A stretch of DNA of 64,000 nt from JBLHZY01 sp047631555 (GCA_047631555.1 JBLHZY010000005.1:62001-126000); one strand, 5' to 3'; shown: positions 50,868-60,111, counted from the first letter of the stretch. Notes: a model not told the origin generated them from the letters alone. A program made the numbers and translations.

Positions 50868-51830
50868 ATGAAAAACTATCTCGAATTCGAAAAACCATTG
50901 GCCGAGATTGAGGGCAAAGCTGAAGAGCTGCGTGCCATGGCGCGGGCCAATGAAGAGATGGATGTTGAGAAAGAAGCGGCCGCTTTGGATAAGAAGGCCG
51001 CGGACATGCTGCGCGATCTTTACAAGGATCTGACCCCTTGGCGCAAATGCCAGGTCGCCCGCCATCCGGATCGCCCTCATTGCAAAGATTATATCGAGGC
51101 GCTTTTTACCGAATACACCCCGCTTGCGGGTGATCGCAACTTTGCCGATGATCATGCGGTTATGGGCGGGCTTGCGCGGCTTGGCGATACGCCTGTGATG
51201 GTCATTGGCCATGAAAAGGGCAGCGACACCAAAAGCCGGATTGAGCGCAATTTCGGCATGGCGCGCCCTGAGGGCTATCGCAAGGCGATCCGTTTGATGG
51301 ATCTGGCCGGGCGCTTTGGCATTCCGGTGATTACGATTGTCGACACACCAGGCGCCTATCCGGGCAAGGGCGCAGAAGAGCGCGGCCAATCCGAGGCGAT
51401 TGCGCGCTCAACCGAGAAATGTTTGCAGCTCAAAGTTCCAGTGATTTCGGTGATTGTTGGCGAAGGCGGATCGGGCGGGGCTGTGGCCTTTGCGACGGCC
51501 AATAAGGTCGCCATGTTGGAGCATTCGATCTATTCGGTGATCACGCCTGAGGGCTGCGCATCGATCCTTTGGAAGGACGCGGGCAAGATGCGCGAAGCGG
51601 CTGAGGCGATGCGCCTGACAGCCCAAGATTTGCAAAAGCTCGGGGTGATTGATCAGATCATCAAAGAGCCAATGGGCGGCGCGCAGCGGGATCGCGATGC
51701 GGCAATTGCCTCTGTTGGCAAGGCGCTTGAGGCGATGGTGAAAGACCTCTCCAAGAAGAAGCCGGATGCGCTTTTGGCGGAGCGGCGCAGCAAATTCCTT
51801 GATATCGGCTCAAAGGGGCTGGCAGCTTAG
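50868..51830 (+). CDS. accA: Acetyl-CoA carboxylase carboxyltransferase subunit alpha
   Basis: 320-aa half of the carboxyltransferase that makes malonyl-CoA for fatty acids. ATG at 50868 (MKNYLEFEKPLAEIEGKAEE) is preferred over a TTG 15 bases upstream. Seen: WRKCQVARHPDRPHCKDYIE, IGHEKGSDTKSRIERNFGMA, TIVDTPGAYPGKGAEERGQS, and the oxyanion-hole VGEGGSGGAVAFATANKV. Normal length. Confidence 0.97.
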   Translation: MKNYLEFEKPLAEIEGKAEELRAMARANEEMDVEKEAAALDKKAADMLRDLYKDLTPWRKCQVARHPDRPHCKDYIEALFTEYTPLAGDRNFADDHAVMGGLARLGDTPVMVIGHEKGSDTKSRIERNFGMARPEGYRKAIRLMDLAGRFGIPVITIVDTPGAYPGKGAEERGQSEAIARSTEKCLQLKVPVISVIVGEGGSGGAVAFATANKVAMLEHSIYSVITPEGCASILWKDAGKMREAAEAMRLTAQDLQKLGVIDQIIKEPMGGAQRDRDAAIASVGKALEAMVKDLSKKKPDALLAERRSKFLDIGSKGLAA

Positions 51831-51840
51831 GCGCCTCCAG

Positions 51841-52446
51841 CTACCACATGCTCTCTTTAGCGCGCGCGGGCCATGCTTGATCAAAGGCCGCGCCGCTGAT
51901 CTCGCCTTGGGTGATTTCATCGATGATATCGCCAAAGCTCGGCAGGCCTTCTGGCAGAGTGCTTTCCCAAAGCTCAGAGCGCATAATCGCGCGGGCGCAT
52001 TGGATATAGATCTCTTCAATCTCAACCAAAATAACCGTGCGCGGCAGCTTATCGCCGCGCGCAAAGCTCTCGCAAAGGGCTTTATCCGCCGTCAGCTTGG
52101 CGCGCCCATTTACCCGCACCGCACTGCGCGATCCAGAGACGAGAAACATCAGCGCAATGCGCCCATCACGCACGATATTGCGCAGCGTATCGACGCGATT
52201 ATTGCCGTTCCAATCAGGCAGCGCCAAAGTGCCCGGATCAAGGGCGCGCACCACGGGGCCTTCGTCGCCACGCGGCGAGCCATCGGCGCCCTCGGGCCCA
52301 ACCGTTGACACAACGCAAAAGCGCGACGCCTCGATCCATTTGGCATATTGCGGGGTGAGGCGGCGGGTCACTTTGCGCAGGGCTGCATCGCTTGGCCGGC
52401 GGGAGTAGATTTCCTCTAGCGCTTTGATATCTTGAATGAAATCCAT
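51841..52446 (-). CDS. PPOX-family flavin-binding protein (second)
   Basis: 201-aa split-barrel protein. Seen: RRLTPQYAKWIEASRFCVVS, TVGPEGADGSPRGDEGPVVR, LALPDWNGNNRVDTLRNIV and an acidic C-terminal helix region (GLPSFGDIIDEITQGEISG). This order marks the uncharacterised MSMEG_1061-like PPOX subfamily. It ends 10 bp from the convergent accA and precedes... plsC lies 9 bp upstream of its start on the same strand, so both may share a transcript. Confidence 0.82.
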   Translation of the reverse strand: MDFIQDIKALEEIYSRRPSDAALRKVTRRLTPQYAKWIEASRFCVVSTVGPEGADGSPRGDEGPVVRALDPGTLALPDWNGNNRVDTLRNIVRDGRIALMFLVSGSRSAVRVNGRAKLTADKALCESFARGDKLPRTVILVEIEEIYIQCARAIMRSELWESTLPEGLPSFGDIIDEITQGEISGAAFDQAWPARAKESMW

Positions 52447-52455
52447 GCGTCTTTC

Positions 52456-53205
52456 CTATTTTTCAATCGCTTTTGCGGGCAGATCAAAGCCAGCTTCACG
52501 CATCAAGACATCCGACGCGGTCTCGATATCTGCCTCCAAACGGGTCATGAAACCCTCTTTGGAGAGGCCCTGTTCGATCAGGGGCAAAAACTCAAGAACC
52601 GCCAAGCCGCGCTTGCGATAAAAGCCGTGACGCGGCCAGAAAACCCCAACGTTGGTCGCCGCCGGAACGCAGGCTTGGCCGGTTTGTTCATAAAGCACGG
52701 CCGTGCCGATTTTATAGGGCAGATGGGCGCCTGCAGCGACGCGGGTTCCTTGCGGGAAAATGATCAGTTGGCTGGGATCGGCGTTGTGGGTTTTTACGTC
52801 CTCAACCATCTTTTTGATCGCCACGCCGCGCTTGCCGCGATCCACAGCAACACAGCGCATCCGCTTTGCGTAAAAGCCAACAATCGGCGTCCAAAGGATT
52901 TGCTTTTTCATGATGAATTTGGGGCGCGGCGCGACCGAAACGATCAAGATGATATCAAGGAAGCTTTGGTGCTTGGAGGCAATCACGACCTCGCCTTGGG
53001 GAACTTCGCCGCGAATTTCAGTGCGCAGCCCGATCATCCAGCGCGCTGTAAAGCGGACGTATCGGCAATAGGTGCGCACGGCTTTGAACGCGTATTTGCG
53101 ATCGATCAGAGCAAGCGGATAATAGGCTGCCGCCATCAAAATCATCATCAGATACATCTGGATGATAAAGACAAACGAGAGCAGCCATTGGATCGGGTTT
53201 TTCAT
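52456..53205 (-). CDS. plsC: 1-acylglycerol-3-phosphate acyltransferase
   Basis: 249-aa membrane acyltransferase making phosphatidic acid. Start at 53205 (MKNPIQWLLSFVFII), sharing one base with the ftsX stop. Seen: N-terminal TM (7-30), catalytic HxxxxD as H79-Q-S-F-L-D84, the acyl/phosphate-binding FPQGTR block, and KIGTAVLYEQTGQACVPAAT. Last of the ftsE-ftsX-plsC string. Confidence 0.92.
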   Translation of the reverse strand: MKNPIQWLLSFVFIIQMYLMMILMAAAYYPLALIDRKYAFKAVRTYCRYVRFTARWMIGLRTEIRGEVPQGEVVIASKHQSFLDIILIVSVAPRPKFIMKKQILWTPIVGFYAKRMRCVAVDRGKRGVAIKKMVEDVKTHNADPSQLIIFPQGTRVAAGAHLPYKIGTAVLYEQTGQACVPAATNVGVFWPRHGFYRKRGLAVLEFLPLIEQGLSKEGFMTRLEADIETASDVLMREAGFDLPAKAIEK

Positions 53206-54110
53206 TACATCAAGCCTCGTAAAGTGCGCCTTGCGGCCAAGCGGGTCGCGGCGAAGGCGACGCTTGCAGCAAGCAGCGGGATAAGCAGCGGCCAGAGCCA
53301 ATGCGCGCCTTTAAAGCCAAGGCCGGTGAGAAAGCTGCCCTGCCCGCCCGCGCTTGGCAGAAAGGCGATGGCGATCATCGCGATGGCTGTGCCGATGGCC
53401 GCGCCAAGCAGCGCGCGCAGGGTAAAGCGGCGCACGAATGCCCCCGCGATATAGGCGTCCTCCGCCCCGACAAGGCGCATCACCCGGATCACTTGGGCGT
53501 TGGCCGCAAGGGCTGCATTGGCGGCCAGCGTGATCATTGCGCCGGTGGCTGCGCCGATCAGCAGAATGGAGAGAAACCCAAGCCCGCGCAGGCGCGTTGC
53601 CGCCCGCACCAGCGGTTTGCGCCAGCGGGTATGATCATCCAAAATCGCGCCCGGCGCTTCGGCAGAAAGGCGCAGGCGCAGCCCTTGCGCATCATAGCCT
53701 TCCGAGGTTTCAACCACCTCGATCAATTGGGGAATTGGCAATGTATCAAGCGGCAGATCGGGCCCAAACCATGGGGCCAGCAGGGCGCGTTCTTCGGCGG
53801 TATCCAAGGCCCGCGCCGAAGCCACGCCGGGCGTTGTTTCAAGCACTTTGAGGGCGGCGGCGGTTTGGGCATTCATCTGACCGACGGGGGCGGCGATGCG
53901 CACGGTCGCCGTCATTGCCAGCTCTGAGGCCCAGCGATCTGCAAGCCGCCCTGTTGCCAGCGAAAGCGCCAGCGCAAAGACCGCCAAAAAGGCCATAGCG
54001 CCTGCGGTAAAGAGGGTCAGTTGCGCGGTAAAGCCGGTTGGCGGCACAATGCGATCCGCCGAGCTTTCAAAGCCCAAGAGCCGCGCGATATATCTAAGCA
54101 CGGCCTTCAT
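53205..54110 (-). CDS. ftsX: Cell-division permease FtsX
   Basis: 301-aa partner of FtsE, coupling septal FtsZ to peptidoglycan hydrolases. Seen: N-terminal TM (about 28-50), a periplasmic domain (about 55-165; ATVRIAAPVGQMNAQTAAAL, VASARALDTAEERALLAPWF), then TM2, TM3 and TM4 with VIRVMRLVGAEDAYIAGAFV before TM3 as in FtsX. Overlaps ftsE by 4 bp. Confidence 0.93.
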   Translation of the reverse strand: MKAVLRYIARLLGFESSADRIVPPTGFTAQLTLFTAGAMAFLAVFALALSLATGRLADRWASELAMTATVRIAAPVGQMNAQTAAALKVLETTPGVASARALDTAEERALLAPWFGPDLPLDTLPIPQLIEVVETSEGYDAQGLRLRLSAEAPGAILDDHTRWRKPLVRAATRLRGLGFLSILLIGAATGAMITLAANAALAANAQVIRVMRLVGAEDAYIAGAFVRRFTLRALLGAAIGTAIAMIAIAFLPSAGGQGSFLTGLGFKGAHWLWPLLIPLLAASVAFAATRLAARRTLRGLM

Positions 54111-54778
54111 AGATCCGCCCCCGCAGCTTGCAGCGTCTTGTTGGAGATGCGCAAAACCCGGGTTGTCACTTGGGCTTTGGCGGCGCGGATCAGGTTGAGA
54201 TCATGGGTCGCAATCAGGATGGTTTTGCCCATACGATTGAGCTCAACCAGCAGGCTCAGCAGGCGCAGCGACATGTCCCAATCAACGTTTCCGGTCGGCT
54301 CATCCGCAATCACAACATCGGGCGACATGATCACCGCGCGCGCCAAAGCAACCCGCTGACGCTCGCCGCCTGAAAGCTCGGGCGGGAGCGCATTTGCATG
54401 GTCTGACAGGCCAACCCAAGAGAGCAATTCCTCAAGGTTTTCAGCCTCTTCCGCCCGGCCAGAGACAGTCAGCGGGAGGCCGACGTTTTCAGCGACCGAA
54501 AGATGATCGAGAAACTGACAATCCTGATGCACAACGCCGATGCGGCGGCGCAAAAGGGCAACATCATCGCGCTCCATCAAACGCGCATCTTGGCCAAGGA
54601 TCGAAACTTTGCCCGACGTTGCCAATAAATCACGGTAGCACAGCTTGAGAAACGTGGTTTTGCCGCTGCCCGAGGGCCCGGTGAGAAAGTAAAACGATCC
54701 CGGCGCAAGCGTAAGCGACACATCCTTTAGAAGGTCACTTCCACCATAGCCATAGGCCACATCCTGTAACTCGATCAC
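54107..54778 (-). CDS. ftsE: Cell-division ATP-binding protein FtsE
   Basis: 223-aa ABC ATPase. Seen: Walker A GPSGSGKTTFLKL, Q-loop VHQDCQFLDHLSVAENVGLP, signature LSGGERQRVALARAV, Walker B VVIADEPTGNVD and H-loop LIATHDLNLIR. The PTGNVD and DHLSV motifs are FtsE-specific. Divergent from the zinc-ribbon gene. Confidence 0.95.
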   Translation of the reverse strand: MIELQDVAYGYGGSDLLKDVSLTLAPGSFYFLTGPSGSGKTTFLKLCYRDLLATSGKVSILGQDARLMERDDVALLRRRIGVVHQDCQFLDHLSVAENVGLPLTVSGRAEEAENLEELLSWVGLSDHANALPPELSGGERQRVALARAVIMSPDVVIADEPTGNVDWDMSLRLLSLLVELNRMGKTILIATHDLNLIRAAKAQVTTRVLRISNKTLQAAGADL

Positions 54779-54869
54779 GCCTATTACCCCATCTTCTGCC
54801 GCGACAGTTTTGCCTCAGCTTGCGGATTGTTTCAATCTTTGTAACGCAAAACCTTGGACAATCCGATTA

Positions 54870-54886
54870 CCATTGTTAACAATTGG
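54870..54886. promoter_or_regulatory. Near-perfect palindrome upstream of the zinc-ribbon gene
   Basis: ATTGTTAACAAT (54872-54883) is a perfect 12-bp palindrome inside CCATTGTTAACAATTGG. It lies 50-65 bp upstream of the start at 54937 in the 158-bp region divergent from ftsE, a good position for an operator. Confidence 0.35.
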
Positions 54887-54936
54887 CAAAAATGGGCAGA
54901 AAAACCGGCGCGAAGCGTTACGGTAAAGAGGAATAT

Positions 54937-55830
54937 ATGCGGCTGATTTGTCCCAATTGTGGTGCGCAATACGAAGTTGATGCGCAAGTCATCCCCGATG
55001 GCGGGCGCGATGTGCAGTGTTCCAACTGTGGGCACACATGGTTTCAGCGCCCTGCCAATCAAGATGCCGATCTTGCCGATGAGCTTGGTATGAAGCTTGA
55101 TGAGCAGGCCGAGGCGCAGGCCAGCGAGCCTGATCACACGCCCGAGCAGCATTTTGAGCCTGAAGAGGCGCCCCAAGAGCAATCCCCGCCTGAAGACGAC
55201 CGTGAAGAGGCCGAAGCGCCCGCAGAAGAAGAGCATACCCCCAGCGGCGAGTTCATCCGGCGCGAGCTTGATGACGGCGTTTTAGATATTTTACGCGATG
55301 AAGCGACGCGCGAAAGCGAAGCCCGCCGCGCCGAGAGCGATATGCTTGAAACGCAGCCCGATCTTGGCATCGACGAGAGCAACGCGACCCAAGGCAGCAT
55401 TAAGCGCGGTTTGCGCGAGCGGATGGCCCGTTTGCGCGGCGTTGATGAGAGCGATATCGGCGCAGGCGCTGCTGCGGCGGCTTCTGGCAAGCGGCGCGAT
55501 TTGCTACCCGACATTGAAGAGATCAACTCAACCTTGCGCGCCAGTTCGGATCGCGAAGAGGCCGAAGCCTTTGAGGAAGAAGCCGTAAGTCGTGGCTCTC
55601 GCAAGAACGGGTTTGGGCGCGGCTTTGGGCTGATCCTCTTGATCGCCGTTTTGGCTGTTGCGCTCTATGCTTTGGCCCCAAAAATCGCGGCTTCTGTGCC
55701 TGCGCTTGAGGGTATCTTGGGCGGATATGTGAGCTTTATTAATGGCTTGCGCGAATGGCTCGATGGGGCGATGCAAGGCTCAGCGGCCAAGCTCACAGAG
55801 CTTTTGTCGTCGCTCACAAAGGGCGAATAA
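54937..55830 (+). CDS. Zinc-ribbon (MJ0042-type) membrane protein
   Basis: 297-aa protein. Start at 54937 (MRLICPNCGAQYEVDAQVIP). Seen: N-terminal zinc ribbon with CPNC and CSNC pairs (about 5-31), then a long, strongly acidic disordered stretch (about 40-210; Glu/Asp/Pro-rich), one TM helix (FGLILLIAVLAVALYALAP, about 230-250), and a short C-terminal region. Probable single-pass protein with the zinc ribbon in the cytosol. Convergent with the TIGR02302 gene, 7 bp apart, a remembered Rhodobacterales arrangement. Function unknown. Confidence 0.83.
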   Translation: MRLICPNCGAQYEVDAQVIPDGGRDVQCSNCGHTWFQRPANQDADLADELGMKLDEQAEAQASEPDHTPEQHFEPEEAPQEQSPPEDDREEAEAPAEEEHTPSGEFIRRELDDGVLDILRDEATRESEARRAESDMLETQPDLGIDESNATQGSIKRGLRERMARLRGVDESDIGAGAAAAASGKRRDLLPDIEEINSTLRASSDREEAEAFEEEAVSRGSRKNGFGRGFGLILLIAVLAVALYALAPKIAASVPALEGILGGYVSFINGLREWLDGAMQGSAAKLTELLSSLTKGE

Positions 55831-55837
55831 CCCGTCT

Positions 55838-58459
55838 TTAGAAGCGGTCCAGCAAGCGTTTGAGATAGTCGAGCTCAACATCGGGGCGCTCTTGATCGCT
55901 TGAGCGGCGGCGTATTTCATCGAGCAATTCGCGCGCGCGTCGATAGACATCTTCCCCCTGAAGCATCTGATCCTGTGTGCCGGCTTGGCCCGCACTTCCT
56001 GCGTTGCGGCCCAAAGGGTCTTGGCGATCGGATTGGCCTGCGCGCCCCATTGCTTCGCCCTGTTGGCCGCCTTGCTCAGAGCGTTCTTGCGCCATTTGCT
56101 CGGCCAGATTGCGCATCCCGTCGCGCAGGGCTTCCATCGCCTCGGACTGACTATCAAGCGCCCCGGCGAAATCATCCTCTCGCAGGGCGTTTTCCGCGTC
56201 TTTCATCGCGCGCCCGGCCCGATCAATCGCGTCCCGCGCCGCTTCGCCCTCTTCGCCGCCGCCGCCGGGCAGCGCGCCTTTCTGGCGGTTCAGCTCATCT
56301 TGAAGTGCTTGTTGGCGATCCGCGAGGCTACCGGTTTCAGAGCCACCAACGCCGGATCCGCCTTTGCCGCGCTCTTTGCCTTGGCTTGAGCCGCCCTCTT
56401 GGCCGTTTTCGCCCTCACCGCCCTCACCTTCGCCGCGCGGGCCTTCGGCTCCGTCTTCGGGGCCCTCGCCGCCGCCTTCATCGCCTTCATCGCCGGTTGC
56501 GTCGCCTTCTTGGCCACGGTCTTGGTTAAATTGGTCTTGGAGATCGCTGAAAGTCTCGTCATTCAGGCCCTGTTGTTCGCGCAGAGTGTCGCTGAGGCCG
56601 TTCATCGCCTGTTCGCTTTGGCTTTGCTGGCCTTGGCCGCCTTGGCCTTCGGCAACTTGGATATTCTCCATAAGCTGGCGCAATTGCTCCAGCAGCTCTT
56701 GGGCCTCGGCGGTGCGGCCTTGTTCCATCAGTTCTTGCAAACGATCCATCAGTTGCTGAATTTGATCGCCGGTGATTTGCTGCATATTTTGGGCGTCGGC
56801 CTGTTGCTGGGCATCGCCGTTTTCGCTTTGTTGTTGGGCGAGTTGGCGGACGTAATTATCCATCGCTTCGCGCAGCTCTTCCATCAGGCCTGCGATCTCA
56901 TCGTCTGAAGCGCCGCGTTTGATCGCCTCGGCAAGCTTGTCTTGGGCTTGGCGCAGGCGCTCGGCGGCATCGGCAAGCAAGCCATCCTCGATCTGCACGG
57001 CAATATCCCAAAGCACTTGGGCGATCTCATCGCGCGCCTCTTTGCTTAGGCCTTCTTCCTCAAGCCGGCGTATCACGATCCGCAATTTGAGATAGGCCGT
57101 GGCCGAGCTGAACAAATCCTCCGGCCTATAAGAAACGGCGCGCAAGACTTGGGCCACGCGCGGCGCATTTGACACGTTCCAGAGCAATTCGCGCCGCTCT
57201 TCAATCAGGGCGGCGGCCACCGGATCAAAGAAGCGCTTGGCCGGAAGGTCGATCACCAGCGGATCGGTTTGACCGGTTTGCCCGGCGGCATCATCGACAT
57301 AAAGCGCGATCTCAACCGGCAGATCGGCCCATGGATGTTCGGAGAGGTTTTCGATCAGGTCCTCAGCAAAGCTGCGCCGATCGCCGGAGATCGTCATCGG
57401 GAGATCAAGAACAATATCGGGGCGGGCTTCGGGCGCAGTTACATAGCCATAGCGGCGCGGGACTGTTGCCAGATCAAGGCGGATAATCGCGCGCCCGGCA
57501 GCAATCCCGTAGTCATCCAGCACGGCAAAGGGCAGCCGCATTTCGCCGTTTGCGGCCCGCTCAACCACACCATCAAGGCGGATCACGGGGGCCTCATCAG
57601 GGATCGCGGTGATCTGCCAGCTCGCGCCGTTTGGCCCTTCGATCAAAAGCGTGCCGCTTTGGCGAATTGTCAGTCTTTGCTCGGGCAAGGAGGCATCGGG
57701 CAGCGCGCCCATTCGGCCTGAGATATCCTCGCTCAGCGTAAGCGCGCCAACTTCGCCGTAAAGGCGCAGGGTGAGTTCGCTGCCCGTCGGGACATTCAGC
57801 GCACCGGGGGGGATATCATTGAGGTAGAGCGCAGGCTTGCCGGTATAGCGCGGCGGCTCGATCCAGCCCTCCCATGAAGGGCCACTGGCGAGCGCGCCAT
57901 TGCCGCTTCCCGGTGTCATTTGCGCAACCGATTCAACCCGCAGGAAAGAGCCAAAGAGCAGCGCCATCACCAGCGCAAGAAGGGCCGCATAGCGCAGCGC
58001 ATAAGGATCACGGCGCGAGATTTGTAGATTGGGCGCAGGGGCGCGGGCGCTGGCGGCGCTTGCCTCCATACGGCGGCGATGCGCGGCCCAGACGGCAGCG
58101 GAGGCCGCATCATTGGCCCCGATCACTTGGGTATCCATTAGGGCGGCAATCGGGCGGCCGGGGATGCTTTCATCCAAGCGGGCAAGGGCCTCTGCGCGGC
58201 GGGGGAAATGAAACTGGCGGATGCCGTAAATCAGCGCGGCTAAGCTTGCGAGGATCACCAAAACAGTGATGCCCCAAACCGCTTCAAGCGGCAGCACATC
58301 CTGTACGCCAAACATCAAGGCCGCGAGCGCAGCCATCAAGACAGAAGCAAGCGGCCAAAACGCGCGCAATCCGCGCTCGCCAATCATCCCGGCCCGGGTC
58401 AACCGGATCGGCCAGGTCAGATGCTTGGGCACCTTAGGGGATGATTTTGCGTCGCTCAT
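55838..58459 (-). CDS. TIGR02302/DUF4175 family membrane protein
   Basis: 873-aa alphaproteobacterial protein of unknown role. Seen: two N-terminal TM helices (about 33-80), a third near 150-170 (YALRYAALLALVMALLFGSF), a beta-rich periplasmic-type domain (about 190-400), then helices rich in Gln/Glu (LREAMDNYVRQLAQQQSENG; QELMEQGRTAEAQELLEQLR), a Gly/Glu-rich low-complexity stretch (about 660-720), and the conserved end MLQGEDVYRRARELLDEIRR followed by RSSDQERPDVELDYLKRLLD. Family membership is sure; function is not. Confidence 0.88.
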   Translation of the reverse strand: MSDAKSSPKVPKHLTWPIRLTRAGMIGERGLRAFWPLASVLMAALAALMFGVQDVLPLEAVWGITVLVILASLAALIYGIRQFHFPRRAEALARLDESIPGRPIAALMDTQVIGANDAASAAVWAAHRRRMEASAASARAPAPNLQISRRDPYALRYAALLALVMALLFGSFLRVESVAQMTPGSGNGALASGPSWEGWIEPPRYTGKPALYLNDIPPGALNVPTGSELTLRLYGEVGALTLSEDISGRMGALPDASLPEQRLTIRQSGTLLIEGPNGASWQITAIPDEAPVIRLDGVVERAANGEMRLPFAVLDDYGIAAGRAIIRLDLATVPRRYGYVTAPEARPDIVLDLPMTISGDRRSFAEDLIENLSEHPWADLPVEIALYVDDAAGQTGQTDPLVIDLPAKRFFDPVAAALIEERRELLWNVSNAPRVAQVLRAVSYRPEDLFSSATAYLKLRIVIRRLEEEGLSKEARDEIAQVLWDIAVQIEDGLLADAAERLRQAQDKLAEAIKRGASDDEIAGLMEELREAMDNYVRQLAQQQSENGDAQQQADAQNMQQITGDQIQQLMDRLQELMEQGRTAEAQELLEQLRQLMENIQVAEGQGGQGQQSQSEQAMNGLSDTLREQQGLNDETFSDLQDQFNQDRGQEGDATGDEGDEGGGEGPEDGAEGPRGEGEGGEGENGQEGGSSQGKERGKGGSGVGGSETGSLADRQQALQDELNRQKGALPGGGGEEGEAARDAIDRAGRAMKDAENALREDDFAGALDSQSEAMEALRDGMRNLAEQMAQERSEQGGQQGEAMGRAGQSDRQDPLGRNAGSAGQAGTQDQMLQGEDVYRRARELLDEIRRRSSDQERPDVELDYLKRLLDRF

Positions 58460-58464
58460 ACATC

Positions 58465-58516
58465 CTTTGCCTTTGCGCTTATGGCGCGGGCTTTGCCTTT
58501 GCGCTTATACGCTTGG
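58465..58516. repeat. 26-bp tandem duplication between lysA and the TIGR02302 gene
   Basis: CTTTGCCTTTGCGCTTAT begins at 58465 and again at 58491, followed by related G-rich 8-mers, giving two 26-bp units that fill nearly all the 59-bp gap. The unit next to the TIGR02302 start (58459, minus strand) supplies its AAAGGATG ribosome site region. Confidence 0.8.
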
Positions 58517-58518
58517 GG

Positions 58519-59790
58519 CTATTCGAGAAGCCATGATGGAACCGTATCGCGGTTTATCATCTCTTCATAGCTCGGACGTGGCCGGATGACAGCGAATTGA
58601 TCGCCGTGAACGAGCACTTCAGGGATGAGCGGGCGCGAGTTATATTCGCTTGCCATCACCGCACCATAAGCGCCAGCGGAGCGAAATGCGACGATATCGC
58701 CCTCGGTTAAGGTCGGCATATCGCGCTGTTTGGCAAAGGTATCGCCCGTTTCGCAGACGGGGCCGACGATATCGAATTTGGTTTGTTCCGCGCCTGCTTT
58801 GGGCTCGATCAGCGGGATGATATCGTGATGGGCTTCATACATGGCGGGGCGGATCAGATCGTTCATCGCAGCGTCAAGAATAAGGAAATCGCGGCCCTCG
58901 CCCTCTTTTACATAGATGACGGAAGAGACCATGATGCCCGCATTGCCCGAAATCAGGCGGCCCGGTTCAATCTCAATCTCACAGCCCAAATGGCCGACCG
59001 TGCGCCGGATCACATCGCCGTATTCCATCGGCAAAGGTGGCGCGGTATTTGAGCGCTCGTAAGGGATGCCAAGGCCGCCGCCAAGATCGAGGTAGCGGAT
59101 ATTGTGACCATCCGCGCGCAGTTGTTCTGTCAGCTCGGCGACCTTGGTATAGGCAGCCTCAAAAGGGGCAAGATCGGTAAGTTGCGAGCCGATGTGAACG
59201 TCGATCCCGATGACCTCAAGCCCGGGCAAAGCGGCGGCTTCGGCGTAAACAGCGCGGGCTTTGGCGATGGGGATGCCGAATTTGTTTTCTGACTTGCCGG
59301 TGGCGATTTTGGCATGGGTTTTGGCGTCAACATCGGGATTTACCCGGACGGTAATGGGCGCAACCTTGCCCAAGCTCGTGGCCACCTCGGAGAGCGCGCG
59401 CATCTCTGGTTCGCTCTCGACATTGAACTGACGGATGCCGCCTTCAAGCGCGATGCGCATCTCTTCGCGGGTTTTGCCAACGCCGGAGAAAACGATGCGT
59501 TCGCCGGGGAAGCCTGCGGCCTTGGCGCGCAGATATTCGCCTTGCGAAACAACGTCAACGCCCGCGCCAAGTCCAGCAATCAGGCGCAGCACGGCTTGGT
59601 TGGAATTGCTTTTCATCGAAAAACAAACGAGGTGCTCCATGCCATGAAGCGCCTCATTGAAGACCTCAATATGGCGCGTCAGGGTCGCGGTCGAATAGCA
59701 ATAAAACGGCGTGCCGACTTGCTCGGCGATCTGCGCGAGCGAGACATCTTCGGCGTAAAGTTCGCCGTTGCGATAGAGGAAGTGATCCAT
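58519..59790 (-). CDS. lysA: Diaminopimelate decarboxylase
   Basis: 423-aa PLP enzyme making lysine from meso-DAP. Start at 59790 (MDHFLYRNGELYAEDVSLAQ), overlapping the DUF2834 stop as ATGA. Seen: PLP lysine in FSMKSNSNQAVL (Lys60), GAGVDVVSQGEYLRA, GIDVHIGSQL, YLDLGGGLGIPY, EPGRLISGNAG, and GPVCETGDTFA with the substrate-binding CESxD-like Cys. Normal length. Downstream of argH, the lipoprotein and DUF2834, apparently one transcript. Confidence 0.96.
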   Translation of the reverse strand: MDHFLYRNGELYAEDVSLAQIAEQVGTPFYCYSTATLTRHIEVFNEALHGMEHLVCFSMKSNSNQAVLRLIAGLGAGVDVVSQGEYLRAKAAGFPGERIVFSGVGKTREEMRIALEGGIRQFNVESEPEMRALSEVATSLGKVAPITVRVNPDVDAKTHAKIATGKSENKFGIPIAKARAVYAEAAALPGLEVIGIDVHIGSQLTDLAPFEAAYTKVAELTEQLRADGHNIRYLDLGGGLGIPYERSNTAPPLPMEYGDVIRRTVGHLGCEIEIEPGRLISGNAGIMVSSVIYVKEGEGRDFLILDAAMNDLIRPAMYEAHHDIIPLIEPKAGAEQTKFDIVGPVCETGDTFAKQRDMPTLTEGDIVAFRSAGAYGAVMASEYNSRPLIPEVLVHGDQFAVIRPRPSYEEMINRDTVPSWLLE

Positions 59791-60107
59791 CAGGTTTTGG
59801 CCCTTGTGCGCAAAAAGAGATAAAGTGGTAGCCCGCAGCTGACGCCGATAAACAGGGTCACAGGCAGCGCCCAGAGCGCCACCCAATTGCGCCGCACCCG
59901 CGTTTCGGCAATCGCCCAGATCGACAGCGCGATGGCGGCAATAATGAGATCCCAAGCAAGGCCAGAGGTCGCAGCATTGGCCTGCCATGCCTCGATCAGG
60001 CCCGTAAGGCTTAGGCTATTTTCGCGGCCCCAAGTGACAAAATAATACATCGGAAAAATGGCGCCCCAAAGCGCGAGCCCGAGATAGATCATCCGCAAAG
60101 CTGACAT
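59790..60107 (-). CDS. DUF2834-like small membrane protein
   Basis: 105-aa protein with three hydrophobic helices. Start at 60107 (MSALRMIYLGLALWGAIFPM); longer frames add a basic leader without support. Seen: YYFVTWGRENSLSLTGLIEA between TM1 and TM2, ATSGLAWDLIIAAIALSIWA, and C-terminal ALPVTLFIGVSCGLPLYLFL. The layout matches DUF2834. Function unknown. Its stop overlaps the lysA start. Confidence 0.78.
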   Translation of the reverse strand: MSALRMIYLGLALWGAIFPMYYFVTWGRENSLSLTGLIEAWQANAATSGLAWDLIIAAIALSIWAIAETRVRRNWVALWALPVTLFIGVSCGLPLYLFLRTRAKT

Positions 60108-60111
60108 GCCG

